Part shown: one piece after another, positions 1-7,935 of the stretch | How the letters are laid out: the number at the start of each line of letters is the position of its first letter | How positions within the stretch are numbered: the first letter of the stretch is position 1 | NCBI GenBank assembly: GCA_003054665.1 | Contig: QAYY01000010.1 | Coordinates: 248,001-312,000 of the forward strand | Source of the DNA: Opitutaceae bacterium EW11 | GTDB lineage: Bacteria; Verrucomicrobiota; Verrucomicrobiia; Opitutales; Opitutaceae | Reading direction: 5' to 3' | Length of the DNA stretch: 64,000 nt | Position numbers and translations under genes: made by a program | Notes under the pieces: model-generated | The model's input: the letters and a program-made list of their open reading frames with translations, nothing else | Database searches by the model: none | Told to the model about the DNA's origin: nothing

Positions 1-258
1 CGTGAACGGCTTCCGGGTGCCGCCCTGCATGTCCAGCAGCATGATGATGAACAGAAACAGCGCCACCACGGCGCCGGCGTACACCAGGATCAGCATGAAC
101 GCCAGGAGGTAGGCATCCAGCATGACGAAGAGCACGCCTGTGCAGCATAGGCTGACGAAGAAGCTCAGCGCCGCAGCCACGGCGTTGCGGAGAAACACGA
201 CGGCTCCCGCGGAAAGGAGCGTCAGCGCCGCAAAGAAATAGAAGAGCGAGTTGGACAT
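1..258 (-). CDS. nuoJ: NADH-quinone oxidoreductase subunit J, partial at window edge
   Basis: This is a membrane-arm subunit of respiratory complex I. The frame starts with ATG at 258 and runs off the left edge, so only the first 86 residues are visible. They are almost entirely hydrophobic and form about three membrane helices. The segment LILVYAGAVVALFLFIIMLL is the typical NuoJ helix with the VYaGA signature. It lies downstream of nuoI in the same operon, separated by a 178-base gap that holds a repeat element. The remaining genes (nuoK to nuoN) would be expected to the left of the window. Identification is firm from the motif and the gene order. Confidence 0.9.
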   Translation of the reverse strand, partial: MSNSLFYFFAALTLLSAGAVVFLRNAVAAALSFFVSLCCTGVLFVMLDAYLLAFMLILVYAGAVVALFLFIIMLLDMQGGTRKPFT

Positions 259-260
259 GG

Positions 261-434
261 AAAAGGCGAAGGACGAATTACGAATGCAGAATGCAGAAGG
301 GAAGATCCCCCGCGCCGGCAGCGCGTCCCCAACAAGCGCCGCGTGCCACGGTCGGCCAACAGGTGTTTCCGTCGTTCTTCATTCTGCATTCTCCATTCTT
401 CATTCTTCATTAGCGAAGCGTGAAGCCGCTTCGC
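261..434. repeat. Intergenic inverted heptamer-repeat element 1 (nuoI/nuoJ)
   Basis: Read in the operon (minus) sense, the nuoI stop is followed by a GC hairpin with an 8-bp stem (413-420 with 427-434). Next comes a purine-rich array of units like GAATGAA/GAATGGA/GAATGCA (about 373-412). After a spacer of about 70 bases, a pyrimidine-rich array of GCATTCT-like units (about 270-302) runs to within about 12 bases of the nuoJ start. The two arrays are imperfect inverted repeats of each other. Four related elements occur elsewhere in this window. Confidence 0.75.
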
Positions 435-436
435 GC

Positions 437-976
437 TCAGTGCGCGTTCCCCTCCTGTTCGGCGTGGAGCTTTTTCTCCCACTTGAAATGTTTGTCGGGC
501 AGGGTGCCGCCGAGTTCGAGGAGCTTGTCCTTGTGATTCACCATCTCCTCGCGCGTGTAACCTGTCATCGAATACTGATTCTGGAGGAAGATCGCCTCCT
601 CCGGGCACACTTCCTGGCAGAAGCCGCAGTAGATGCAGCGCAGCATGTCGATGTCGAAGGCCTGCGGCGCCTTCTCGATCTGCCGGTTGGGAGAACCGGG
701 AGGGATCTCGCCCGGCGTGATTCGGATGGCCTTCGGCGGGCAGACAAACTCGCACAGCTGACACGAGACGCACTTTTCCCGGCCGTGCGGATCCTTCACC
801 AGGGTGGGAACGCCGCGATAGCCCGGAGGGATGTTCGGCCGCTGCTCGGGATACTCGAGAGTGACCGCGGTCGACCTCAGGTGCTTCCAGGTGGTTTTCA
901 GCCCGGAAAGTATCTGAGGGATGTAAGTGCGCTCCGCGAAGGTCAGCGGTTTGCGGTCAACTTGGATAACGGCCAT
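437..976 (-). CDS. nuoI: NADH-quinone oxidoreductase subunit I
   Basis: NuoI is the peripheral-arm subunit of complex I that carries clusters N6a and N6b and passes electrons toward NuoB. The 179-residue protein has two ferredoxin-type motifs: C69-x2-C72-x2-C75-x3-C79-P and C114-x2-C117-x2-C120-x3-C124-P. Length and motif spacing are normal for the family. It follows nuoH by 45 bases and precedes nuoJ. The start codon at 976 has no Shine-Dalgarno sequence; the leader ends in TTTCCC. No anomalies were seen. Confidence 0.97.
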   Translation of the reverse strand: MAVIQVDRKPLTFAERTYIPQILSGLKTTWKHLRSTAVTLEYPEQRPNIPPGYRGVPTLVKDPHGREKCVSCQLCEFVCPPKAIRITPGEIPPGSPNRQIEKAPQAFDIDMLRCIYCGFCQEVCPEEAIFLQNQYSMTGYTREEMVNHKDKLLELGGTLPDKHFKWEKKLHAEQEGNAH

Positions 977-1021
977 GGGAAATCGATTTGACGAAAACGG
1001 CGGGGATCGCGGACCGGCCCC

Positions 1022-2179
1022 TCATCGGTGGCCGAAGTACTCCATCCCGCCGATGATGCAGGTGTAAACGATGAGGTTGAGAATCGAGAGCGGAAGCAGC
1101 TGCTTCCATCCGATCCGCATCACCTGATCGTAGCGGAAACGGGGGAGCGTCCAGCGCACCCACATGAAGAAGAAAATCGAGGCGAGAACCTTCCCGATGA
1201 AGATCAACACTGAGAGAATGCCGAGCACCACCGGATGCCCGGTCAGATGCAGCCAGCCTCCGAGCGTCTGGAGCGAGACCCAGGGAAGCGGATTCCAGCC
1301 CCCGAGAAACAGCAGTGCGAACACCGCTGAGCCCACGGTCATGTGCGAATACTCCGCCACGAAAAAGAGCGACCACTTGAACGAGCCGTACTCCGTGTGG
1401 AAACCGCCCACGAGATCCGCTTCGGACTCGGGCATGTCGAACGGCTGGCGGTTCGTTTCGGCAAAAAGCGCGACGAGGAAGATGAAGGCCGAAACCGGCA
1501 TCAGGAAAACAAACCACATGCCGCCGAGGAATCCGGGCTGGCTCTGATACTCGACGACACGCGCCAGGCTCAAGGAACCGCTCTGCCCCGGGGCGTTGAT
1601 CCACAAAAACACCGGCAGGACCGAGAGCGTCATCGAGAGCTCGTACGAGATCAGCTGCGCGGAGGCGCGGACCCCTCCGAGGAACGGATACTTCGAGTTG
1701 GAGGCCCAGCCGGCGAGGATCAGCGAATAGACGCCGAGCGAAGCCAGCGCGAAAACGCCGAGCAGGCCCACGTCGACGTTGGCCAGAATCAGCGGCACAA
1801 CCTGCTTCGCTTCGCTGACGTAGGCGCCGAAAGGAACGAAAGCCACCGTGCTGAGCGCCGGGATCATCGCGACAAGCGGCGCCATCACGAAGTAGAACTT
1901 GTTCACGTGGCCCGGAAGCGGGTCTTCCTTGAACAGCAGCTTGCCGCCGTCGGCCAGCAGGTGAAATGCGCCGAGACGCTGCAGAAAGGGGCCGATGATG
2001 GGAATGATGGCGAACCACGGCGGGATCGCGCGGCTCGGGCCAGGGCGGTCCTGAATCCAGGCGGACACCTTGCGTTCCGCCATCGAACAGGCGCCCGCGA
2101 TCGGAAAGATCACGGCGATCACGGCCAGGCCTTTCAGCGCGGCTTGAACCCAGAGCGGAAGTTCGAAGAAGAAATCCAT
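1022..2179 (-). CDS. nuoH: NADH-quinone oxidoreductase subunit H
   Basis: NuoH is the membrane subunit that contacts the quinone-binding chamber of complex I. The 385-residue product begins MDFFFELPLW. It carries the conserved loop AERKVSAWIQDRPGPSR near residue 40 and about eight or nine hydrophobic helices. The open frame extends further upstream, but that part overlaps nuoG out of register and looks non-coding. The ATG at 2179, 13 bases after the nuoG stop, is therefore preferred. The second conserved acidic loop, with AETNRQPFDMPESEADLVGG, is intact. Confidence 0.96.
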   Translation of the reverse strand: MDFFFELPLWVQAALKGLAVIAVIFPIAGACSMAERKVSAWIQDRPGPSRAIPPWFAIIPIIGPFLQRLGAFHLLADGGKLLFKEDPLPGHVNKFYFVMAPLVAMIPALSTVAFVPFGAYVSEAKQVVPLILANVDVGLLGVFALASLGVYSLILAGWASNSKYPFLGGVRASAQLISYELSMTLSVLPVFLWINAPGQSGSLSLARVVEYQSQPGFLGGMWFVFLMPVSAFIFLVALFAETNRQPFDMPESEADLVGGFHTEYGSFKWSLFFVAEYSHMTVGSAVFALLFLGGWNPLPWVSLQTLGGWLHLTGHPVVLGILSVLIFIGKVLASIFFFMWVRWTLPRFRYDQVMRIGWKQLLPLSILNLIVYTCIIGGMEYFGHR

Positions 2180-2192
2180 CGGTGTGAAAAAC

Positions 2193-3896
2193 TCAGGCCG
2201 GGACGGGCGCGGAAGCCGCTGCCGGTTTGTAGTGCAGGGTCTCGCCTTCGGGGAAAACCAGATTGGCGAAGTCGCTCGCGTTGAGAACGACGCCGGTATC
2301 CGAAATCTTGGCGAACGAAAGTCCGGCCAGGACGGCAACCTCGCCGACCAGCTGCGCCCAGACGCCGGTAAGATCCGTCGGCGCCGACGAACCGCCCACC
2401 TTTGCGAGCAGCTTGCCGAGCACGACCAGGTCGTTGACGGCTCCGGCCAGACCCGGAATCGCTGCATGGAATTTTTGGATACGGAACTGCTGGTTGACCA
2501 GTGTGCCGCTCTTTTCGAAGACCGTGAGCGTGGGCAGCACGACTCGGGCAGCAGCCGAAGTCGCGTTCGCATGGGTGCCGACGTACACGATCGCGACCTT
2601 GCCCAGCTGGGCCTGCGTCAAGCCGGCGGCGGAGAGATCCTCGTTGATCGCGAGCACCGTCTTCACCTTGCCCGCGTCGATCGCGGCTCCGAGTTGCGAC
2701 AGCTGGGCTTCCGGGAGGCGGTTGATCAAACCGGTGACAAGCGCGCCGCGGACGTTCGGGTTGCGATCTGCGGAAAGGAGAATCTTGTCGCCCTGCCCCA
2801 CCCGAGCCACGAGCTGCGTGGAGGCTTTGAGCGTGTCCGCGATTTTCTTGGTGAGGAACTGCTCCTCGACCGAGCTGCGACCGGATCCGACGACAGCGAC
2901 CGATCCGGCTTTGAGAAGCTCGGCGGCGGTATGGATCGCGATGTCGAGGCTGGAAGCCTGCCCGTCGACCTGCACCGCCGTGAGACGGTTCTCCTGGCGC
3001 ACTTCCTTGAAGAGCAGGCGCCCGCTGTCGGTCATCCAGGTGTCGTTCACCTCGTCGTTGCGACGGGGCGTGATGCGATAGATCACACCCTCGCGACTCC
3101 ACACGACGGTGTTGGCGCCGACCGAGGACTCGGTGTCGATGCTGTTCGTCTGCTTGAGGAACCAGACGCGCATCTTGAAGCGGAAGTCGGTGCTGGTGAG
3201 CGCGCCGACCGGGCAGATGTCGACGGTGTTGAGAGAGTAGTTGTTCGCGAGCTCCTTGCCCGGATAGCACGTGAGCGTCGAATAGCTGCCGCGATCGACG
3301 AAGCCGAGTACGTCGTCCTTGGCGACCTCCTTGCAGAAGCGGATGCAGCGGGAGCAGAGGATGCAGCGTTCGTCGTCGAGCGTGACACGGGGTCCCAGCT
3401 GCGTGCGCTTCGGCTTCACGTTCTTATGCTCGATGAACCGCGAATAGCCGCGGCCATAGCCCATCGACTGCTCCTGCAACCGGCATTCGCCGGCCTGGTC
3501 GCAGATCGGGCAATCGAGCGGGTGGTTGATGAGGAGAAACTCCATCACACCCTCGCGGCAGTCCTTCACCGACGGAGTGTTCGTGCGAATGTGGAGGCCC
3601 GGAGTGGCGTTGGTGGCGCACGCAATCGTGGGACGCGGCACCCAGTTGATCTTCTGCTTGCCCGTCGCCGGATCCATCACCGGCTGCTTCGTCGCCGGAT
3701 CGACCGCGGGGAGGCCCATCTCGACCAGGCACATGCGGCAGTTGCCCACCACCGTCAGCTTCGGGTGGTAGCAGTAGTGCGGCACGTCGACGCCCGCGAG
3801 GCGCGCGGCTTCGATCATATTCGTGCCCTTCGGCACGGAGACTTCCCTGCCGTCGACGTTGACGGTGACGAGGTCGGGCTTGGCGGGCTGGGTCAT
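2193..3896 (-). CDS. nuoG: NADH-quinone oxidoreductase subunit G (short form)
   Basis: NuoG is the large iron-sulfur subunit of the NADH-oxidising arm. In the 567-residue protein the 2Fe-2S site (C42, C53, C56, C93) comes first. The His/Cys-ligated cluster region HPLDCPICDQAGEC follows, then a 4Fe-4S motif CILCSRCIRFC with the later CP at DICPVGAL. The remaining roughly 330 residues are a shortened version of the molybdopterin-oxidoreductase-like domain. E. coli NuoG is about 900 residues, so this copy is short. The start at 3896 gives the canonical N-terminal ferredoxin fold and lies 16 bases after the nuoF stop. Confidence 0.95.
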   Translation of the reverse strand: MTQPAKPDLVTVNVDGREVSVPKGTNMIEAARLAGVDVPHYCYHPKLTVVGNCRMCLVEMGLPAVDPATKQPVMDPATGKQKINWVPRPTIACATNATPGLHIRTNTPSVKDCREGVMEFLLINHPLDCPICDQAGECRLQEQSMGYGRGYSRFIEHKNVKPKRTQLGPRVTLDDERCILCSRCIRFCKEVAKDDVLGFVDRGSYSTLTCYPGKELANNYSLNTVDICPVGALTSTDFRFKMRVWFLKQTNSIDTESSVGANTVVWSREGVIYRITPRRNDEVNDTWMTDSGRLLFKEVRQENRLTAVQVDGQASSLDIAIHTAAELLKAGSVAVVGSGRSSVEEQFLTKKIADTLKASTQLVARVGQGDKILLSADRNPNVRGALVTGLINRLPEAQLSQLGAAIDAGKVKTVLAINEDLSAAGLTQAQLGKVAIVYVGTHANATSAAARVVLPTLTVFEKSGTLVNQQFRIQKFHAAIPGLAGAVNDLVVLGKLLAKVGGSSAPTDLTGVWAQLVGEVAVLAGLSFAKISDTGVVLNASDFANLVFPEGETLHYKPAAASAPVPA

Positions 3897-3912
3897 TGAA
3901 ATGCGAATACGT

Positions 3913-5274
3913 TCAGACGAGCTCGAGGGTGCCGTCTCGTTTGGGCTGTTTCTTGGCGTCCGGGTACGCTTTGAACTCGTCGCCGAACTTCTGGATGAAG
4001 CTCTGGGTCGGCCACGAGCAGGCTTCGCCGAAGGCGCAGATGGTCCGGCCGGCGATCTGGTCGGCGACGCTCTTCAGCAGCGCTCCGTCCTCGGTGCGCG
4101 CGTCGCCGTGAACCATGCGGTTGGAGATCTTCTTCATCCACAGCGAGCCTTCGCGGCAGGGCGTGCACTGGCCGCAGCTTTCGTGGGCGTAGAACGCGTT
4201 GATGTTGGCCAGCGCGTCGACCATGTTGACGGAGTCGTCCATCACGATCACGCCGCCGGAACCGCCCATCGATCCGATCATCGCGAGCGAATCGAAATCC
4301 ATCGGGACATCCTCGAGGGCCCAGTCGTAATCGACCATCTCGGCGCCGGCCTTGCGCTTGCCTTTGAACCGTTCGCCGAACTTGAGCACCTTGGCGGAGG
4401 AGCCGCCGGGAATGACGGCCTTGAACTTGCGCCCCGGCAGGGGTCCGCCGCAGACCTCGTTCAGCAGCTGTCCAAGGGTGATCTTGCCGGTCTCGAATTC
4501 GTAGTAGCCGGGCCGCTTCACGTGGCCGGACACGCAGAAGATGCGCGTGCCGGTGTTGTTCGGCGTGCCGATCTGCGAAAACGCCTGACCGCCCACGTCG
4601 GCGATGTACTTCACGTGGCAGAGCGTCTCCACGTTGTTCACGATGGTCGGGCACATGTAGAGCCCGAGCACCGCGGGGAAATACGGGGGTTTGATGCGTG
4701 GATACGGGCGTTTGCCCTCAAGAGACTCGATCAGGCCCGTTTCTTCGCCGCAGATGTACGCGCCGGCTCCGCGGTGAACGTAGATTTCGCAGCTGTAGCC
4801 GGTGCCGAGGATGTTCGGACCGGCGAAATTGCGCGCACGCGCTTCCGCGATCGCTCGCTCGAGGATGCGGGCGCCCTCCGGAAACTCGCCGCGAATGTAG
4901 ATGTAAGCCTGCTTCACGTTGTTCGCGAAGCACGTGATCATGATGCCCTCGATCAACTGATGAGGGTCCTGGTGGATGATATAGCGGTCCTTGAACGTGC
5001 CCGGCTCGGACTCGTCGGCATTGACCACGAGGTAGATCGGCTTGCCGCTCTTGCGGTCGAGCAGCGACCACTTCACGCCACAGGGAAAACCGGCGCCGCC
5101 GCGCCCGCGCAGGCCGGACTTCTTCACCTCGTCGACGATCTCCTCCGGTTTGCGCTGTACCGACTTCTTCAATACTTCGTAGCCGCCGTTGCGCACGTAG
5201 CAATCGATGTCCGGGGTGTAGCCAGGCTCGTCGATGTGCTTGAAAATGATGCGGCGTTGTTCCGGTGCGGGCAT
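3913..5274 (-). CDS. nuoF: NADH-quinone oxidoreductase subunit F, FMN- and NADH-binding
   Basis: NuoF oxidises NADH through FMN and holds cluster N3. The 453-residue sequence contains the FMN/NADH-binding glycine-rich stretch GLRGRGGAGFPCGVKW near residue 55. The conserved YICGEETGLIESLEGKR region follows, and the C-terminal 4Fe-4S motif is ESCGQCTPCREG with a later Cys in EACSWP. Length is normal. It starts directly after the pyrimidine-rich arm of repeat element 2, and no Shine-Dalgarno sequence precedes the ATG (leader CTTTTCCTCCCA). It is followed by nuoG. Confidence 0.97.
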   Translation of the reverse strand: MPAPEQRRIIFKHIDEPGYTPDIDCYVRNGGYEVLKKSVQRKPEEIVDEVKKSGLRGRGGAGFPCGVKWSLLDRKSGKPIYLVVNADESEPGTFKDRYIIHQDPHQLIEGIMITCFANNVKQAYIYIRGEFPEGARILERAIAEARARNFAGPNILGTGYSCEIYVHRGAGAYICGEETGLIESLEGKRPYPRIKPPYFPAVLGLYMCPTIVNNVETLCHVKYIADVGGQAFSQIGTPNNTGTRIFCVSGHVKRPGYYEFETGKITLGQLLNEVCGGPLPGRKFKAVIPGGSSAKVLKFGERFKGKRKAGAEMVDYDWALEDVPMDFDSLAMIGSMGGSGGVIVMDDSVNMVDALANINAFYAHESCGQCTPCREGSLWMKKISNRMVHGDARTEDGALLKSVADQIAGRTICAFGEACSWPTQSFIQKFGDEFKAYPDAKKQPKRDGTLELV

Positions 5275-5281
5275 TGGGAGG

Positions 5282-5387
5282 AAAAGGCTGAAGGACTGAA
5301 GGGCTGAAAGGCTGAGGATGCCAGGGATTCGTGAGCGAAGGATTCTGGGCGTTCAGCCCTTCAGCCTTTCTGCCCTTCAGCCTTTCG
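5282..5387. repeat. Intergenic inverted octamer-repeat element 2 (nuoE/nuoF)
   Basis: In the minus-strand sense, the last nine codons of nuoE and the following bases (5351-5387) form a purine-rich array of AAGGCTGA/AGGGCTGA octamers. The complementary pyrimidine-rich array (5282-5316) ends a few bases before the nuoF start. The arms can pair over roughly 30 bases with about five mismatches. The loop contains GCCAGGGATTCGT (5320-5332), which recurs with one change in element 3. The period is 8 here, whereas it is 7 in the other elements. Confidence 0.75.
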
Positions 5388-5852
5388 TTTGATCTGTGCG
5401 GCGATCTCGCGGGCCTTGGCGCAATCGACCTTCTCGTGCAGCACGTCGTCCACCATCACCACGGGCGCGGTGCCGCAGCTGGCGAGGCATTCGACGAACT
5501 CGATCGTCACCTCGCCGTCGGGAGAAATCTGGTTCAGCCCCGTGTTGAACTCCTTTTTGAACTCCTCGCAGGTCCGGTACCCGCCCATCAGCGCGCACGA
5601 CAGCGTGCGGCAGACCTTGATATGGCGCCGCCCGATGGGCTTGCGCCGGAACATCGGGTAGAACGTCACCACCTCGTAAACGTTGATCGGCTGGAGCTCG
5701 AGTTTCTGCGCAACCCACTCCATCGCCGAGTCGGAGATGTAGCCGGCATCCTCCTGAATGAGGTGAAGCAGCGGCAGCACCGCACTCCGTTTGGTCGGGT
5801 AGTGCGTAATGACCTCTTCGATACGAGCGAATGTCTCAGGCTTGAGATCCAT
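5361..5852 (-). CDS. nuoE: NADH-quinone oxidoreductase subunit E
   Basis: NuoE is the 24-kDa-type thioredoxin-fold subunit that carries the 2Fe-2S cluster N1a beside NuoF. In the 163-residue protein the four cysteine ligands are recognisable as C-x4-C in CRTLSC and C-x3-C in ECLASCGTAPVV. The N-terminal helical part (HLIQEDAGYISD) is typical. The final residues KRKAEGQKG are encoded by the purine arm of repeat element 2, so the repeat has become part of the coding sequence. Flanking elements 2 and 3 separate it from nuoF and nuoD. Confidence 0.96.
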   Translation of the reverse strand: MDLKPETFARIEEVITHYPTKRSAVLPLLHLIQEDAGYISDSAMEWVAQKLELQPINVYEVVTFYPMFRRKPIGRRHIKVCRTLSCALMGGYRTCEEFKKEFNTGLNQISPDGEVTIEFVECLASCGTAPVVMVDDVLHEKVDCAKAREIAAQIKRKAEGQKG

Positions 5853-5860
5853 GGAGAAGA

Positions 5861-6015
5861 CGAATGCAGAATGAAGAATGGAGAATGAACAATGAGCGAG
5901 CCGCCGCGGGTTCGCGGCGGGCAGAAAGAAAACGCCAGGGACTCGTTCGTCCGGTTTTCATTCTACATTCAGCATTCTTCATTCTTCCTTAGCTGAGGCG
6001 CATCGGCGCCTCAGC
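5861..6015. repeat. Intergenic inverted heptamer-repeat element 3 (nuoD/nuoE)
   Basis: In the operon sense a 10-bp-stem hairpin (6006-6015 with 5992-6001, loop CGAT) overlaps the nuoD stop codon. It is followed by TAAGGAAGAATGAAGAATG and further GAATGNA units (5955-5991). An internal hairpin (5901-5908 with 5913-5920) lies in the spacer. The inverted array of CATTCTN units (5861-5895) then leads to the nuoE start. The spacer holds GCCAGGGACTCGT (5934-5946), nearly identical to the loop of element 2. Confidence 0.78.
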
Positions 6016-7243
6016 GATCACACTCTCCCATCACGAAGTCGAACGACCCGAGGATCGAAACGACGTCCGAGATCATGGCGCCGACGCACACTTTCGGGAG
6101 AATGGAGAGGTTGCAGAACGAGGGGCTGCGGATCTTCAGGCGCCACGGGACGCCGCCGCCTTTGCTCACGATGTAAAACCCGAGGATGCCCTTCGGATTC
6201 TCCGCCTCGAAGTAGACTTCGCCGGGCGGGATCAACGGGCCTTCCGTCACGATCATGAAATTGTGGATCAGCTCCTCCATCGAGGAGAGCACCTTGTCCT
6301 TCGGCGGAGCGAAGATCTTCTTCGCGTCCTTCGCGTACCAATCGCCGCCGGGAAACTTGGCCACGGCCTGCTTGATGATGCGCACGGACTGGCGCATCTC
6401 CTCGCCGCGGACGAGATATCGGTCGTAGCAGTCGCCCTTCGTGCCCACCGGCACGTCGAACTCGTACTGCTCGTAACCGGAGTACGGCTTGTCTTTGCGA
6501 AGGTCGAGCGCGACGCCCGAGCCGCGAAGATTGGGCCCGGTCAAACCGTAGGCGACCGCGTCGTCCTTGGAGATGACGCCGATATCGACCGTGCGGTCGG
6601 TGAAGATCTTGTTTCGCGTCAGGAGGCGAAGGATTTCCTCGAGGATCGGGAGGAACTGATCGCAGAAGGCGTTCACCCGATCCGTCCACCCCTCGGGAAC
6701 GTCGCGGGACACGCCGCCGATGCGCGTATAGCTCGTCGTGAAACGCGCGCCGGTCAGCTCTTCGAAGAGACGATAGAGCTTCTCGCGTTCGGTGAAGCTG
6801 TAGAGGAAGACCGTCCAGGCGCCGACATCGATGCCGTAGGCGCCGAGCCCCATCAAATGGGAGGAAATGCGGGCGAGTTCACAGCAGATGACGCGGATTG
6901 CCTGACAGCGCGGGGGAATCTCGAGGTTCGCGAGTTTTTCGACGGCGATGGCGTACGCGACGTTGTTCGCGAGCGGAGCCAGGTAGTCCAACCGGTCCGT
7001 GTACGGCACGAACTGATTGTACGTCATGTTCTCGGCGATCTTCTCGTCGCCACGGTGCAAATACCCGAGGATCGGCTCGGCCTTCGTCAGGACTTCGCCG
7101 TCAATCTCCATCTGCAGGCGGAGCACGCCATGGGTCGACGGATGCGAAGGCCCCATCGAAAGCGACATCTTCTCGCCTTCGAACTCCTGGGCGGCTGCGG
7201 CGGCTTTCGCGCCTGCTTCGGGAAACACGTGCTCGGTCGGCAT
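6011..7243 (-). CDS. nuoD: NADH-quinone oxidoreductase subunit D
   Basis: NuoD is the 49-kDa-type subunit that lines the quinone site together with NuoB. The chosen start MPTEHVFPEAG at 7243 gives 410 residues. The diagnostic SMGPSHPSTHGVLRL motif lies near residue 30, followed by GYLHRGDEKIAE. The C-terminus DVVSILGSFDFVMGECDR matches the family ending. The frame stays open upstream but would overlap nuoC, so the internal ATG is preferred; it lies 22 bases after the nuoC stop. Its stop codon is embedded in the hairpin of repeat element 3. Confidence 0.97.
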   Translation of the reverse strand: MPTEHVFPEAGAKAAAAAQEFEGEKMSLSMGPSHPSTHGVLRLQMEIDGEVLTKAEPILGYLHRGDEKIAENMTYNQFVPYTDRLDYLAPLANNVAYAIAVEKLANLEIPPRCQAIRVICCELARISSHLMGLGAYGIDVGAWTVFLYSFTEREKLYRLFEELTGARFTTSYTRIGGVSRDVPEGWTDRVNAFCDQFLPILEEILRLLTRNKIFTDRTVDIGVISKDDAVAYGLTGPNLRGSGVALDLRKDKPYSGYEQYEFDVPVGTKGDCYDRYLVRGEEMRQSVRIIKQAVAKFPGGDWYAKDAKKIFAPPKDKVLSSMEELIHNFMIVTEGPLIPPGEVYFEAENPKGILGFYIVSKGGGVPWRLKIRSPSFCNLSILPKVCVGAMISDVVSILGSFDFVMGECDR

Positions 7244-7265
7244 GGAAAGAGTCGGCAATCGTCGT

Positions 7266-7910
7266 TTAGGCGGAAGGCTCGGCGGGTTTTTCGCGCCGCT
7301 CGTTCCAGCTTTCGTCTTTGGCGCGCGGCTCGGCGTCCGAGGGGTTGATCTCGCCCGGCGAAGCGACAAACGGCCCGCCCGCCATGGGAGCCGCGATGGC
7401 TTTCGCTCCGGTTTCCGCGGCGACCTCCGGGTCGTGGAGCTCGGTTTCGATTCCCGCGAGAGGAAATTCCTTCCGCAGCGGATGATAGGGATAGCCCTCC
7501 CACATCAGAATCCGGCGCAGGTCGGGATGCCCGGTGAAACGGATGCCGAGCAAGTCCCAGGTCTCGCGCTCGTGCCAATTGGCGCCGGGCCAGAGTCCGA
7601 CGGCGCTCGGCATCGACGGCTCGATGTCGCTTTCGCAGGCCGCGGCGATGCGAATATAGCCGTGCGAGCTGGACGAGTGCAGGTGCCAGACGACGGTAAA
7701 GCGCGGTGACGCTCCCTCGGCCCAGTCGACCGCCGTGATATCCATCAGGAAATCGAAGCCGAACTCGTCGCGCAGGGCTTTCAGGACGGCCAGCGCATCC
7801 GTTGCCGGAACGTTAAACGCCGGGTGGTCCGAACTGGGACGCGGGCTAATCTGCGGAAATTTCGCCTGAAGAGCGGCGGAGACGTCGGCGGGCGCGGTCG
7901 CGGTTGGCAC
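7266..7910 (-). CDS. nuoC: NADH-quinone oxidoreductase subunit C
   Basis: NuoC is the 30-kDa-type structural subunit of the peripheral arm. The 214-residue protein starts with GTG at 7910. It contains the family signature ERETWDLLGIRFTGHPDLRR near residue 135, followed by ILMWEGYPYHPLRKEFPL. The C-terminal 50 or so residues are polar, Pro/Ala-rich and extend past the conserved domain. It lies between nuoB and nuoD as a separate gene; no nuoCD fusion is present. Confidence 0.96.
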   Translation of the reverse strand: MPTATAPADVSAALQAKFPQISPRPSSDHPAFNVPATDALAVLKALRDEFGFDFLMDITAVDWAEGASPRFTVVWHLHSSSSHGYIRIAAACESDIEPSMPSAVGLWPGANWHERETWDLLGIRFTGHPDLRRILMWEGYPYHPLRKEFPLAGIETELHDPEVAAETGAKAIAAPMAGGPFVASPGEINPSDAEPRAKDESWNERREKPAEPSA

Positions 7911-7935
7911 GGTGAAAAGGTCCGGGACGGGGCTG

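Noticed and set aside
259-436. Possible CRISPR array or protein-coding gene in the GAATGNA repeats
   Set aside because: Units are 7-8 bases, contiguous and inverted around a spacer, without unique spacers of 30 bases. Short frames through them read like MKNEE/MQNEE from the repeat itself.
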